Under the pieces are notes generated by a model. It saw only the letters and a program-made list of their open reading frames with translations. It was not told the origin of the DNA and did no database searches. Source: Candidatus Pantoea gossypiicola (lineage in GTDB: Bacteria; Pseudomonadota; Gammaproteobacteria; Enterobacterales; Enterobacteriaceae). From it: a stretch of DNA of 64,000 bases. Position numbers and translations under genes: made by a program. The stretch spans positions 1 through 64,000 of the forward strand of contig NZ_VWVM01000002.1 of the NCBI RefSeq assembly GCF_008632075.1, in the 5' to 3' direction. Shown here in pieces: positions 1 through 8,150 of this stretch (positions are counted from its first letter, which is position 1; every line of letters begins with the position of its first letter).

Positions 1-2
1 AG

Positions 3-44
3 CATGAAGTTGAAGATAAACAACTGTCGCTTCATGAGGTGTGA
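3..44 (+). CDS. 3' end of an upstream gene (partial)
   Basis: The frame beginning at base 3 reads HEVEDKQLSLHEV and then TGA, an acidic tail that looks like a real protein C-terminus. A small GCCCC/GGGGC hairpin and a strong intrinsic terminator follow, as expected after a gene. In E. coli the gene before gstA is the peptide transporter dtpA, so this may be its end; too little is present to confirm that. Confidence 0.3.
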   Translation, partial: HEVEDKQLSLHEV

Positions 45-98
45 AGAGAGGGCTCTAAGAGTCCGAACTTAGTACGCCCCTATGGGGCGGAAAACAAA

Positions 99-124
99 GC
101 CGCCTTCTATGAAGGCGGATTTTT
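99..124 (+). terminator. Intrinsic terminator of the gene upstream of gstA
   Basis: An 8-bp stem CCGCCTTC/GAAGGCGG with loop TAT is followed by ATTTTT. It ends the transcript entering from the left and lies about 100 bp before gstA. Confidence 0.75.
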
Positions 125-228
125 ACTGCTGACCTTTTGCCCTCATCGATCCCTGAACCTTATCACTGGTAATCTCCCTCTGAGCCTTTACTATGCTGTG
201 ATCCCATTGCAACAAGGAGTACATGGTC

Positions 229-834
229 ATGAAACTGTTTTGCAAAGCAGGAGCCTGCTCTCTCTCTCCCCACATTGTCATGCGCGAATGCGGTCTCGAC
301 TTCACTCAGGTGAATGTTGATCTGGCCACAAAACTCACTGAGCGGGGCGATGATTTCCGCCAGATTAACCCTAAAGGCCAGGTGCCCGCGCTGCAGCTCA
401 GCGACGGCAGCGTGCTGACAGAGGGCGTTGCCATTGTACAGTATCTGGCTGACCTGAAGCCCGATCGCCATCTGCTGGCTCCGGTCGGTAGCCTGACGCG
501 TTATCACACCGTGGCGTGGCTCAGCTACATCGGCAGCGAGCTGCACAAAAGCTTTGGGCCGCTGTTTCGCCCGGGTTATTCCGACGAGGTGAAAGCGCAG
601 ACGCGCAGTCAGCTGGAAGCGAAATTCCGTTATGTCGATGCGTCATTGCGTGACAGACAGTGGCTGACGGGGATGCATTTCAGCGTGGCGGATGCCTATC
701 TGTTTGTGGTGACGCGCTGGGCAAAAGCGCTGGGACTGGATCTGTCCGGCTTTACGGCGCTGGAGGCGTGGTTTGATCGGGTCGCGGAGCGTCCTGCGGT
801 GCAGGCGGCGCTGAAAGCGGAAGGCTTAGCCTGA
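229..834 (+). CDS. gstA: Glutathione S-transferase GstA
   Basis: A cytosolic glutathione transferase of about 201 residues, the same length as E. coli GstA. It conjugates glutathione to electrophiles. The N-terminal thioredoxin-fold domain opens MKLFCKAGACSLSPHI, where the Cys/Ser region binds the glutathione thiol in beta-class enzymes. NPKGQVPAL and LTEGVAIVQYL form the glutathione site, and the all-helical domain follows. An ATG at 223 lies only three bases after AAGGAG (214-219), whereas the ATG at 229 has normal spacing and matches the family start, so 229 was chosen. It is convergent with pdxY, as in E. coli. Confidence 0.93.
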   Translation: MKLFCKAGACSLSPHIVMRECGLDFTQVNVDLATKLTERGDDFRQINPKGQVPALQLSDGSVLTEGVAIVQYLADLKPDRHLLAPVGSLTRYHTVAWLSYIGSELHKSFGPLFRPGYSDEVKAQTRSQLEAKFRYVDASLRDRQWLTGMHFSVADAYLFVVTRWAKALGLDLSGFTALEAWFDRVAERPAVQAALKAEGLA

Positions 835-840
835 GTGAAC

Positions 841-860
841 AGGGCCGGTTAACCGGCCCT
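841..860. terminator. Bidirectional terminator-like palindrome between gstA and pdxY
   Basis: A perfect 20-bp palindrome AGGGCCGGTTAACCGGCCCT lies just after gstA and before the end of the convergent pdxY. There is no long T-run on either side, so it may only stabilise both 3' ends. The tyrS terminator uses the same AGGGCCGG arm. Confidence 0.5.
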
Positions 861-866
861 GATGCG

Positions 867-1727
867 TTACAGCTTTTCTGCCGTGAAGTGCTGCGTCGGA
901 CTGGCGATGGCATCCTGGGCCGCCACCAGCTGCAGCTCATACTCGCCCATCTGATGGGTTTTCAGCATCACCTCATAGACCGCCGCAGTGACGTGCTCCA
1001 GCGCATCCTGCAATGATTTACCGTGCAGCAGATTCACCAGCAGCAGACCGCTGGTGAGATCGCCTACGCCGACCGGCTGACGGACGCCGAAATCGACCAG
1101 CGGACGGCTGATGTGCCAGGCGTCTTCCGCCGTTACCAGCAGCATCTCAAAGCGATCGCTGCGACGCCCCGCACGCGCCAGGTGCTTCACCAGCACCACG
1201 CGTGGTCCCTGGGCAATCAGCGCCCGTGCAGCGTCGACTGCCGCGTCGACGTCGGTGACAGTGCGTTCGCTCAGCATCTCCAGCTCAAGCAGATTCGGGG
1301 CAATAATATCGCTGGCCGGCATCGCCATCTTGCAGTGAAACTCCGCGACGCCGGGTGCCACGATGCAGCCTTTCTCGGGGTGACCCATCACCGGATCGCA
1401 GAAGTACCAGGCATTTGGGTTAGCCGCTTTGACCTGCTGAACAATCTGCAGAATCTGCTCGCCCTGCTCTGCCGAACCCAGATAGCCGCTCAGCACCGCG
1501 TCGCAGGTCTTCAGACGGTCAATGTCTGCAATGCCTTTAACGATGTCGGTTAAATGCGTGGCAGGCATCACCGTGCCGGTCCAGTGGCCATATTGCGTAT
1601 GGTTGGAAAACTGAACGGTATTCAGCGGCCAGACGTTTGCCCCCAGGCGACGCATCGGAAACTCAGCCGCCGCATTACCGGCGTGACCAAAAACAACGTG
1701 CGACTGAATCGCTAAAATATTTTTCAC
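867..1727 (-). CDS. pdxY: Pyridoxal kinase PdxY
   Basis: A ribokinase-fold kinase of 286 residues (E. coli 287) that phosphorylates pyridoxal to pyridoxal 5'-phosphate in the vitamin B6 salvage pathway. The start [18 protein letters not shown] contains the conserved Ser and the HVVxGxxGN substrate motif. CDPVMGH is the middle motif, and GVGDLTSG near residue 223 carries the catalytic Asp and anion hole. It lies downstream of tyrS on the same strand with a terminator between. With pdxH 1.5 kb away, two B6 salvage enzymes flank tyrS, as in E. coli. Confidence 0.95.
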   Translation of the reverse strand: MKNILAIQSHVVFGHAGNAAAEFPMRRLGANVWPLNTVQFSNHTQYGHWTGTVMPATHLTDIVKGIADIDRLKTCDAVLSGYLGSAEQGEQILQIVQQVKAANPNAWYFCDPVMGHPEKGCIVAPGVAEFHCKMAMPASDIIAPNLLELEMLSERTVTDVDAAVDAARALIAQGPRVVLVKHLARAGRRSDRFEMLLVTAEDAWHISRPLVDFGVRQPVGVGDLTSGLLLVNLLHGKSLQDALEHVTAAVYEVMLKTHQMGEYELQLVAAQDAIASPTQHFTAEKL

Positions 1728-1753
1728 TTGTTTGCCCTGTCCTGCCTTGCCAT

Positions 1754-1777
1754 AAAAAAGGGCCGGAAACCGGCCCT
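1754..1777 (-). terminator. Intrinsic terminator of tyrS
   Basis: On the minus strand, AGGGCCGG, loop TTT and CCGGCCCT are followed by a run of Ts. It sits six bases past the tyrS stop codon. Confidence 0.8.
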
Positions 1778-1783
1778 GAAATC

Positions 1784-3058
1784 TTACTGCCAGTTAATCA
1801 GGCAGTAATGTTTCTTGCCGCGACGCAATAGCGTAAAGCGGTTAAACAGTTTGTCGCTGTCGCTGAAGCGGTATTCCGCATCAGACTGCTTTTCACCGTT
1901 CAGAGAAACGGCGTTGGAGCCAATCATGGTACGCGCCTGACCGCGTGACGGCACCAGCTCTGCTTTCACCAGCGCCTGCTGCAGATCGTCTTCAGCGCCC
2001 AGGGTGATGGTTGGCATACCATCCTGTGCCAGTTGCTCGAAATCCGCTTCAGTCATGTCGCTCACGGAACCAGAGAACAGGCTCGCCGTAATACGCTTCG
2101 CTGCCGACAGACCCGCTTCGCCATGCACCAGACGCGTTACCTGCTCAGCCAGCACATACTGCGCACGCGGTGCGGTGCCGCTGTTTTTGTCCTCTTCTTC
2201 CAGCGCGTTGATCTCTTCAATGCTCAGGAAGGTGAAGAACTTCAGGAAGCGATAGACATCGGCATCCGCGGTGTTGATCCAGAACTGATAGAACTTGTAC
2301 GGGCTGGTTTTCTTCGCATCGAGCCAGACTGCGCCGCCTTCGGTTTTACCGAATTTGGTGCCGTCAGACTTGGTGATCAGCGGAACGGTCAGGCCAAAGA
2401 CCTGGTTCTGATGCAGACGACGGGTCAGGTCGATACCGGAGGTGATGTTACCCCACTGATCGGAACCGCCAATCTGCAGCGATACGCCGTGACGCTCGTT
2501 CAGGCAGGCGAAATCATAGCCCTGCAGCAGATTGTAGGAAAACTCGGTAAAGGAGATGCCCTGATCGTCACGGTTCAGACGCTGCTTCACCGCTTCTTTA
2601 TTGATCATCTGGTTAACGGAGAAGTGTTTGCCGATATCACGCAGGAAGGTCAGCACGTTCATGCTGCCAAACCAGTCGTAGTTGTTGGCGGCGATTGCGC
2701 TGTTGCTGCCGCAATCGAAGTCGAGGAAGGGTGCCACCTGCTGGCGGATCTTCTCAACCCATTCATTGACGGTGTCGCTGGTATTAAGTTTACGCTCTGC
2801 GGCTTTAAAGCTCGGGTCGCCAATCAGGCCGGTTGCACCCCCGACCAGCGCCACCGGCTGATGGCCGGCATCCTGAAAACGCTTCAGGCAGAGCAGCGGT
2901 ACCAGATGGCCCAAATGCAAGCTGTCAGCAGTGGGGTCAAAGCCGCAATAGAGCGAAATTGGCCCCTGCGCCAGTTTCTCTGTTAACGCGTCTTCATCCG
3001 TCACCTGGGCGATAAGGCCCCTCTCCTGCAATTGTTGTATCAGGTTACTGCTGGTCAT
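1784..3058 (-). CDS. tyrS: Tyrosyl-tRNA synthetase
   Basis: A class I aminoacyl-tRNA synthetase of 424 residues, the E. coli length, that charges tRNA-Tyr. It has [14 protein letters not shown] with the HIGH-type signature near residue 45, LQGYDFACL in the tyrosine site, GGSDQWGN, and the KMSKS-equivalent KFGKT. A C-terminal S4-type RNA-binding domain follows (SRGQARTMI...). The frame stays open 14 codons upstream, but [14 protein letters not shown] at 3058 matches the family start. It lies between pdxH and pdxY on the same strand and is essential. Confidence 0.96.
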   Translation of the reverse strand: MTSSNLIQQLQERGLIAQVTDEDALTEKLAQGPISLYCGFDPTADSLHLGHLVPLLCLKRFQDAGHQPVALVGGATGLIGDPSFKAAERKLNTSDTVNEWVEKIRQQVAPFLDFDCGSNSAIAANNYDWFGSMNVLTFLRDIGKHFSVNQMINKEAVKQRLNRDDQGISFTEFSYNLLQGYDFACLNERHGVSLQIGGSDQWGNITSGIDLTRRLHQNQVFGLTVPLITKSDGTKFGKTEGGAVWLDAKKTSPYKFYQFWINTADADVYRFLKFFTFLSIEEINALEEEDKNSGTAPRAQYVLAEQVTRLVHGEAGLSAAKRITASLFSGSVSDMTEADFEQLAQDGMPTITLGAEDDLQQALVKAELVPSRGQARTMIGSNAVSLNGEKQSDAEYRFSDSDKLFNRFTLLRRGKKHYCLINWQ

Positions 3059-3198
3059 CACTGACTCCAAATTGATCAGACTGCACCTATGCTGGTACAC
3101 AGCTTTCCGCTGAGTTGCGGAATCGAAAAAAATGAGGGCTATAGCATAAAGCGCTGACGCCTTCTGTGCCAGCGCTGATAGGGGGAAATCATGCAGAT

Positions 3199-3855
3199 TC
3201 AGGGTGCCAGACGGTCGATTTTCCAGCCGTCGTGATCGCGCTGATAGATGAAACGATCGTGCAGGCGATGTTCGCCTCCCTGCCAGAACTCTACTGTGTG
3301 AAATTTCACCCGGTAGCCACCCCAGAAGCTGGGCAGCGGCACGTCGCCCTGCTGGAACTTCTGCTTAAGCTCAAGAAACTTCCCTTCCAGAATGCCACGG
3401 GCAGAGATCCGGCTCGACTGCTTCGACACCCAGGCACCAATCTGACTGTCGCGCGGGCGGCTGTGGAAATATTTCAGCACCTCCAGCGGCGACAGTTTTT
3501 CCACTTCGCCCAGCACCATTACCTGACGTTCCAGGTAGTGCCACGGGAAGTGCAGGCAAATGCGCGGATTGTGCGCCAGCTGCAGCGCTTTGCGGCTGCC
3601 AAGGTTGGTGTAAAACACCATGCCCTGCGCATCAAAGTGTTTCAGCAGCACGATGCGCTGCCACGGCTGGCCCTGCTCATCCACGGTGGCCACGGTCATT
3701 GCCGTGGGATCGGGCAGTTTTGCTTCACACGCCTGGCTCAGCCACTGTTCAAACAGGGCTATCGGATCATCCGGCAGATCCTTACGACGCAATCCGCCGC
3801 GGGTATATTCGCGCCGCAGATGGGCAATGGTGTGTAGCGTTTCGCTGTCGCTCAT
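3199..3855 (-). CDS. pdxH: Pyridoxamine 5'-phosphate oxidase
   Basis: An FMN-dependent oxidase of 218 residues (E. coli 218) that converts pyridoxamine or pyridoxine 5'-phosphate to [12 protein letters not shown] and [13 protein letters not shown] are FMN-binding segments, and WGGYRVKF and the terminal WKIDRLAP are typical of the family. The open frame extends further upstream into mliC, but [18 protein letters not shown] is the conserved start. It is transcribed toward tyrS, and mliC lies 25 bp upstream on the same strand. A loose AGCGCTG/CAGCGCT dyad at 3150-3176 lies beyond the stop. Confidence 0.95.
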   Translation of the reverse strand: MSDSETLHTIAHLRREYTRGGLRRKDLPDDPIALFEQWLSQACEAKLPDPTAMTVATVDEQGQPWQRIVLLKHFDAQGMVFYTNLGSRKALQLAHNPRICLHFPWHYLERQVMVLGEVEKLSPLEVLKYFHSRPRDSQIGAWVSKQSSRISARGILEGKFLELKQKFQQGDVPLPSFWGGYRVKFHTVEFWQGGEHRLHDRFIYQRDHDGWKIDRLAP

Positions 3856-3880
3856 AATGCTCGCCTTTTCAGATAAAGAG

Positions 3881-4195
3881 TCAGCTGGCAGGTTGCAGCT
3901 CACAATCATTCACGACGATTTTATCGTTACGTTCGATAAATGCGCCGTTTCCTTTGGACCAGAACACATAGGTGTTGTCGCTGTAGCGCGCGCCGGAGGC
4001 GGATGCCGTCTGCTTCAGCGTCAGGGGCTGGCCATCCATGATGAAGCTCACCTGCTCGTTCGCCTCATCCAGCGTCACGGTCAGGGGCAGAGTTCCGCAG
4101 CGATAGTGCAGGGTCTGCGGCGACGGTGGCTGTTTATGCATCAGGCTACAGCCCGAGAGCAGCAGCACCGCGGCAACGGTTAATCCTTTCAACAT
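3881..4195 (-). CDS. mliC: Membrane-bound C-type lysozyme inhibitor lipoprotein MliC
   Basis: An outer-membrane lipoprotein of 104 residues that inhibits C-type lysozyme. The signal peptide [16 protein letters not shown] ends in a lipobox with Cys16. The mature domain has the MliC/YdhA fold: [25 protein letters not shown], and a final CELQ. Two conserved cysteines (YRCG and NDCEL) can pair. AAAGGAG is well placed before the ATG at 4195; the open frame continues upstream but is not coding. In E. coli the next gene is anmK; here 32 kb of accessory DNA follows. Confidence 0.9.
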   Translation of the reverse strand: MLKGLTVAAVLLLSGCSLMHKQPPSPQTLHYRCGTLPLTVTLDEANEQVSFIMDGQPLTLKQTASASGARYSDNTYVFWSKGNGAFIERNDKIVVNDCELQPAS

Positions 4196-4384
4196 AAGCG
4201 GGTCTCCTTTATGAGTGAAGCTGGCATTATAAGAAGGATTTTGCGCGAAGTAAGTGGGAATCCGCGCCAATCTGGTGGATGCTGTCAGGCAGCCTGAATT
4301 ATTGCGCGTTTTCAGGCGGTTGTCTGAATGCACAGGCCGCGTTCTCAGGCTACGCTCTATAGATCTTAAGCGAGGAAAACCAAC

Positions 4385-4588
4385 ATGAAATTTGATAACG
4401 AAGATGCATTTAAGCTGGCCGTGGCGTTTATGAACCATAAAGAGAATGCCACCGTCGCCAGCAGCTACTTTAAAACCTTTATCGACACCTACCAGAAATT
4501 TGACCGCTGGCTGAGCGCATCCGACCCGGTCAGCGCCATGAAAGCGGAAAAAGCGGCAGCCAAAGCCGGCGAAGACTCCATTCTTTGA
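4385..4588 (+). CDS. Small hypothetical protein, 67 residues
   Basis: A soluble protein of 67 residues, starting MKFDNEDAFKLAVAFMNHKEN, with a helix-rich, lysine/alanine-rich C-terminus (MKAEKAAAKAGEDSIL). There is no signal peptide or membrane segment. A GAGGAAAA ribosome site is well placed and TATAGA lies about 25 bp before it. I do not recognise a family with a known role. It is the first gene of the accessory block, divergent from mliC, and is followed by a GGCCCG/CGGGCC hairpin (4601-4632) without a T-run. Confidence 0.7.
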   Translation: MKFDNEDAFKLAVAFMNHKENATVASSYFKTFIDTYQKFDRWLSASDPVSAMKAEKAAAKAGEDSIL

Positions 4589-4958
4589 TCCCCTTCTTCA
4601 CTGGCCCGGTAGTCATCAGGGTATCGGGCCAGCGGACATGATCAGCGGTTAACGCTGGTGCAGATGATTACCCCTGGGGCGACTCTGGCTTTAACGAACA
4701 ATATCTGCTCTGGCTGCCGTGCTTATTTCCCCACATTGGCGTCACTTTTATTCCGGCCTGGTAATGCCTCTGCTGAAACGGCATAAACAGCCATGCTCAT
4801 TTGCAATAAATGCTATTTCCCGCCGTCACTCCCGCAAATAATCGCTACACCCCCCTTTTTTGTCTAAAAAATCGGCAGCGAAGCGTGGCAGGCCCAGCAA
4901 ACTCTATAAAGCCGTCTATGCTGTAAGCGTCTGGTTATACTTCATGGAGTTGAAAAAA
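4589..4958. other. Intergenic region, 370 bp
   Basis: It starts with a GC-rich hairpin near 4601-4632. A plus-strand stretch around 4665-4765 reads like protein (DDYPWGDSGFNEQYLLW...) and ends at TAA but has no usable start, so it may be a gene remnant. A C/T-rich run (CCCCCCTTTTTT) near 4850 precedes the lipoprotein gene. No RNA gene or clear promoter was recognised. Confidence 0.4.
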
Positions 4959-5192
4959 ATGAAAATGAAATCCCTGTCAGCCATTGCTTTGCTGGCGCTT
5001 TCTTTAGGTACGCTGGCAGGCTGCGCCTCGAATCAGTCGATTAAGACCACTGATGGCCGCACCATTGTCACTGATGGCAAACCGCAGATCGATTCAGATA
5101 CTGGCCTGGTTTCTTATCGCGATGCTCAGACAGGAAAAACTGAGCAGATCAATCGCAATGAGATCAGTAATATGAGTGAACTCGACAACTAA
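4959..5192 (+). CDS. YgdI/YgdR-type (DUF903) small lipoprotein, copy 1
   Basis: A lipoprotein of 77 residues. MKMKSLSAIALLALSLGTLAGC is a signal peptide with lipobox LAGC, and the mature part carries the DUF903 pattern IKTTDGRTIVTDGKPQ...GLVSYRDAQTGKTEQINRNEIS, a small SH3-like beta domain. The ATG at 4959 has GGAG nine bases upstream; the longer open frame lacks such a site. The function of YgdI/YgdR is unknown. A paralogue follows after 15 bp, almost certainly in the same operon. Confidence 0.85.
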   Translation: MKMKSLSAIALLALSLGTLAGCASNQSIKTTDGRTIVTDGKPQIDSDTGLVSYRDAQTGKTEQINRNEISNMSELDN

Positions 5193-5207
5193 TATAAGGT
5201 GAATAAG

Positions 5208-5438
5208 ATGAAAAAAGCGCTGATTTTACCTCTCGCCGCATTGATTGGTATGACCGTATTAACCGGCTGCACCCGTACCAGTTATGCGATTCAGACTAAC
5301 GATGGACGCACCATTATTAGTGATGGCAAGCCTTCTGAGTCAGATGCCGGCCTGCTGGCTTACACTGACGCCAATGGCGTGAAGCAGCAGATTAACAAAG
5401 CGGACGTTAAAGCGGTCTCTGAAGTACCGAAGAAATAA
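5208..5438 (+). CDS. YgdI/YgdR-type (DUF903) small lipoprotein, copy 2
   Basis: A lipoprotein of 76 residues, MKKALILPLAALIGMTVLTGC with lipobox LTGC, then IQTNDGRTIISDGKP...GLLAYTDANGVKQQINKADVK, the DUF903 fold. It aligns along its whole length with the gene just upstream, so the pair is a tandem duplication. AAGGTG precedes the ATG at 5208; the GTG at 5199 lies inside that ribosome site. A strong terminator closes the operon. Role unknown; envelope stress is a guess from context. Confidence 0.85.
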   Translation: MKKALILPLAALIGMTVLTGCTRTSYAIQTNDGRTIISDGKPSESDAGLLAYTDANGVKQQINKADVKAVSEVPKK

Positions 5439-5460
5439 ACCTGGCGCTATCGTTCAGTAA

Positions 5461-5490
5461 ATAAAGCCGCCCATGGGCGGCTTTATTTTT
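5461..5490 (+). terminator. Intrinsic terminator of the DUF903 lipoprotein operon
   Basis: A 26-bp palindrome with core AAAGCCGCCC/GGGCGGCTTT is followed by ATTTTT, 22 bp after the stop codon. Confidence 0.85.
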
Positions 5491-5858
5491 GCCTGCGCTT
5501 AGCACGACATGTGGCACCCACGAGGTTCCCCGCCACCTGCCGGTTTTAATCAGAAATATCCGTTATTCCTCGGCAATAATATGGCAGGCGGCATGACAGT
5601 AATCGTGATTCACCTGCTTATTACTTATCTGAATTTCAGGCAGCCTTTATCTTTTTTAACCAGCTTAATAGCTCAATATGATTTATCCGTAAACCAGCCA
5701 TCTGCTTTTACTCTTTATTATCATAGAGTTATCACTCTACTTAAAGGTTCATTTTATTTTTAATAATTTCAACTGCCTTTATCGGCGGTTTCCGATCTTT
5801 TAGTCCGGATTGCCTTTAACTAGACTATTCATTTCGTTATTCAATCAGGAGGTCGCTG
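5491..5858. other. AT-rich intergenic region, 368 bp
   Basis: The DNA between the lipoprotein terminator and the YmgA-like gene is clearly AT-richer than its surroundings. An 84-codon frame inside it lacks a ribosome site and family resemblance. The last 50 bp include ACTAGACTATTC, a possible -10 region for the next gene, and AGGAGG. No RNA gene was recognised. Confidence 0.4.
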
Positions 5859-6131
5859 ATGGTTTACCATGATAAATCAATCGGTCATATGATTCTTGGT
5901 GAAGCTGCAATCAATCTGGCGTTTGAAGAGCAGGAGATTACACTGGTATCACTGATTCGCCAGCTGGGTGAGATGGCTGAAAACGAACGCAGCGATGAGC
6001 GCGTCGCGCAGATTGCTGATGCACGCAACTGGCTCAAAGGCTTTATCAAGGCCTCGACGCGCGACCGCGCCGAATTAAACTGGCTGGTCGAGACCGGACA
6101 GGCGCCGGTTTACCTTAAAGATTATCGTTAA
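5859..6131 (+). CDS. Small protein, possibly YmgA-like
   Basis: A soluble protein of 90 residues, MVYHDKSIGHMILGEAAINL..., with the segment LVSLIRQLGEMAEN. Length and the pattern around this segment resemble E. coli YmgA (90 residues, with TLIKQLLVM), which lies between ycgZ and ariR in the blue-light/Rcs biofilm operon. Here it sits 227 bp upstream of a clear ycgZ, which supports the idea. The similarity is weak and was judged by eye. AGGAGG precedes the ATG. There is no signal peptide or membrane helix. Confidence 0.6.
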   Translation: MVYHDKSIGHMILGEAAINLAFEEQEITLVSLIRQLGEMAENERSDERVAQIADARNWLKGFIKASTRDRAELNWLVETGQAPVYLKDYR

Positions 6132-6283
6132 TGTGCTGAAGGATGACGCCGTCGGTTCAGGGTGCCAGGCCTTGCCTGGTGCCCTTCAGCATTTCTCAGC
6201 TCCACGTCAGTTTTGTATTTCCCTGTTTATCGCTAAGTGCTATGTAAATAGCACAAAAACTTCCCTCTTCTGCGCTGAAATAG

Positions 6284-6311
6284 CTGTACAGGCTCACTTT
6301 TTTTGTATAAC
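6284..6311 (+). promoter_or_regulatory. ycgZ promoter with MlrA/BluR-type operator
   Basis: TGTACA at 6285-6290 and TGTATAA at 6304-6310 are separated by exactly 13 bp. CTGTAC (-35) and TATAAC (-10, 6306-6311) can be read as a promoter with a 16-bp spacer. The same arrangement, with the same spacing, stands before ariR. MerR-type regulators MlrA and BluR of E. coli are recalled to use TTGTACA/TGTACAA inverted sites with a spacer of about 12 bp. Operator identity is inferred. Confidence 0.55.
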
Positions 6312-6358
6312 TTTGCCGCGAACCGATCGCTTTTCCATCACCTGACAGGAAATCACCT

Positions 6359-6598
6359 ATGTACCCGAACCAGAGACTGCCGCGGACGGCAGACGATATT
6401 GCCCGTTATTTTAATGCGGCAAGCCTGCCCTCACAGCAGGAAACGCTGGGCCAGGTGGTGGTGGAAATTCTGCATGCGGGCGGGAACGTAAACCGTAAAT
6501 CGATCTGCACCAAACTTCTTCGTCGGCTGGAAACAGCGTCTACACAGGAAGAAGAGCGCCACTACCATGCTCTCATCAGCCTGCTGTTTGGTCGTTAA
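6359..6598 (+). CDS. ycgZ: YcgZ, small connector protein of the AriR/YmgB family
   Basis: A cytosolic protein of 79 residues (E. coli YcgZ 78). The match covers the whole length: ADDIARYFNAASLPSQQETLGQVVVEIL, NRKSICTKLLRRLE, and a final HYHALISLLFGR. In E. coli, YcgZ with YmgA/AriR/YmgC signals through the Rcs phosphorelay, raising colanic acid and lowering curli; BluR represses the operon and BluF relieves this in blue light. Here ycgZ is a single transcription unit with an operator-like promoter about 50 bp upstream. ariR and bluF are elsewhere in the same accessory block. Confidence 0.88.
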   Translation: MYPNQRLPRTADDIARYFNAASLPSQQETLGQVVVEILHAGGNVNRKSICTKLLRRLETASTQEEERHYHALISLLFGR

Positions 6599-6628
6599 GC
6601 AGCGGACGCTCTCTGCCAGCGACTTCTG

Positions 6629-6769
6629 TTAGTGCGTCAGCGGCTCTCCGCTTTCTGTCACCTGCTGTTGCAGCGGGTGTTTCGCTGCGCGGGTTTCAAA
6701 TCCCCCCTGGGCAGCAAAAACAGAGCAGCCAATAGCGGCTACGAGTGTCAGTAAGATTGAGGTTTTCAC
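6629..6769 (-). CDS. Small secreted protein with signal peptide
   Basis: A 46-residue reading frame with a GTG start at 6769, preceded by AAGG. It begins (M)KTSILLTLVAAIGCSVFAAQGG, a good Sec signal peptide with an Ala-Gln cut site, leaving a mature peptide of about 25 residues ending HPLQQQVTESGEPLTH. A Cys at position 15 does not fit a lipobox well. It is convergent with ycgZ. Family unknown; the coding call rests on the signal peptide and ribosome site. Confidence 0.45.
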   Translation of the reverse strand: MKTSILLTLVAAIGCSVFAAQGGFETRAAKHPLQQQVTESGEPLTH

Positions 6770-6912
6770 GAAGCAGACCTTAATTATTACGCTACAGAAT
6801 AAAACGTAAAAGCCTGGCACATAAACAGCGTCGGGAAAAGCGTACTGCAAACTTTCTCTGTGCGAAAAACGCGGGCGGAGAAATGCAGGTGTATTGACCC
6901 GCCCCGTAACGA

Positions 6913-7527
6913 TTACCCCAGTACTTTTAATGCCAGCGCCAGCGTCTGCTGTTCATTGGTCACATCGCTGACCTTGCCTGCAACCCGCATTCCGTATGCA
7001 ATGCAGAGGATTAAACCGGCTGCCGCTTCATTGTCCAGCGTATTATCGATTGAGCCATCCCGTTGCCCCAGCTCCAGCAGCGAGACCAGGAAGCGCTGAT
7101 TACGCCGAACCACCTCATCAATGCGCTGCGCCAGCGCCTGATCCATCGTCTGCAGAGCAATGGCGCTGGCAACGACCAGACAGCCGCGCCGCCCTTCAAT
7201 GGCACGCGCCGAGTCCAGATAGAACTGCAATAGCTCAGTTATTTTTTCCCGTCCGCTGACACAGGTTGCCAGACGACGGCGCAGCTCGGTATTTCTGAGT
7301 AACAGATAACGTTCAAACACCAGCAGAAAGAGCGAGCGCTTATCTTTAAAGGCCTTATAGATGCTGCCTGCGGAGAGGTTCATCGCCTCGCCCAGATCGC
7401 TTATTGATGTGGCGTGATACCCTTTTTGTCGGAAAACGATCATGGCGTGATCCAGAGCCTGTTCAATATCGAACTCTCTGGGACGTCCCCGCTCTTTGTT
7501 TTGTTGCACTGTCGCTGTTGTGATCAT
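6913..7527 (-). CDS. TetR/AcrR-family transcriptional regulator
   Basis: A regulator of 204 residues. The N-terminal HTH spans about residues 15-60: GRPREFDIEQALDHAMIVFRQKGYHATSISDLGEAMNLSAGSIYKAFKDKRSLF. A ligand-binding helical domain follows, with CLVVASAIAL and AGLILCIAYGMRVAGK. The frame is open for 57 codons upstream, but MITTATVQQNKERGRPREF is the natural start. The target is unknown; no divergent partner is adjacent, as the next gene upstream is a small unknown on the same strand. Confidence 0.85.
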   Translation of the reverse strand: MITTATVQQNKERGRPREFDIEQALDHAMIVFRQKGYHATSISDLGEAMNLSAGSIYKAFKDKRSLFLLVFERYLLLRNTELRRRLATCVSGREKITELLQFYLDSARAIEGRRGCLVVASAIALQTMDQALAQRIDEVVRRNQRFLVSLLELGQRDGSIDNTLDNEAAAGLILCIAYGMRVAGKVSDVTNEQQTLALALKVLG

Positions 7528-7724
7528 TGTTACCGGTCTGGGAAGTTCGTTCCTGTCAGAATCAGCCCGGATTCTATCCCAGGCACGGGTAACAAGTATA
7601 GATAGCGACAATCGACCAGCGGTCTGACACTGACGGATATCCGTTTCTGTCGCCTGATGATCAAGGGAAGTAACCGGTTGTGCCCTGAAACCCGACACAG
7701 GTTACAGGGCGAACCGGTCACGAT

Positions 7725-8000
7725 TCACTCAGATAATAACGCGGTCTCTTTGCGGCGCTCTGCCCGTTGCTGCCTGCGTTGCTGGGCGTTTATTTTGATT
7801 AGCCATAACATAAACTGCTTAATGAGCAGACTGGCGTGGTGCTCATTGTCAGCAAAACATAAAAAGAGTCGGGTTTTTATATTGCTGTTGTCGTCGACCA
7901 CATAAATCTCATAGTCGTCGTGGTGGCGGGATTGAATGATTGCTGTGAAATGTATTGCAGGCCAGAGCATCACTCTGGCTTCAAACTCTCTGAAATCCAT
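7725..8000 (-). CDS. Hypothetical protein, 91 residues
   Basis: A soluble protein starting MDFREFEARVMLWPAIHF, with a beta-rich middle (YEIYVVDDNSNIKTRLFLCFADNE) and a strongly basic, glutamine-rich C-terminus (NAQQRRQQRAERRKE). An AGG ribosome site is suitably placed. I do not recognise the family. It lies between the TetR gene and umuDC on the same strand, with gaps of about 150-200 bp on each side, so it is probably transcribed alone. Confidence 0.6.
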   Translation of the reverse strand: MDFREFEARVMLWPAIHFTAIIQSRHHDDYEIYVVDDNSNIKTRLFLCFADNEHHASLLIKQFMLWLIKINAQQRRQQRAERRKETALLSE

Positions 8001-8150
8001 TATATTTACCTGGTTATTTTTTTAAAATGCCCGATGAAAAACTACACATCGAGCCAGGTAAAGCATAACTTCCTGTTACTTAAATCGCGTGATAAAAAAA
8101 GCTTTTAACAGACGCTGCTACGTCAGCAACAGAGGAAGCCGGAGCCGCGC

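Noticed and set aside
2033..2986. Long open frame opposite tyrS (317 codons)
   Set aside because: It is the antisense shadow of a clear essential gene with high-GC codon use; no start signals or family features.
5509..5763. 84-codon plus-strand frame after the lipoprotein operon
   Set aside because: No ribosome site, unlikely composition for a protein and in AT-rich intergenic DNA.
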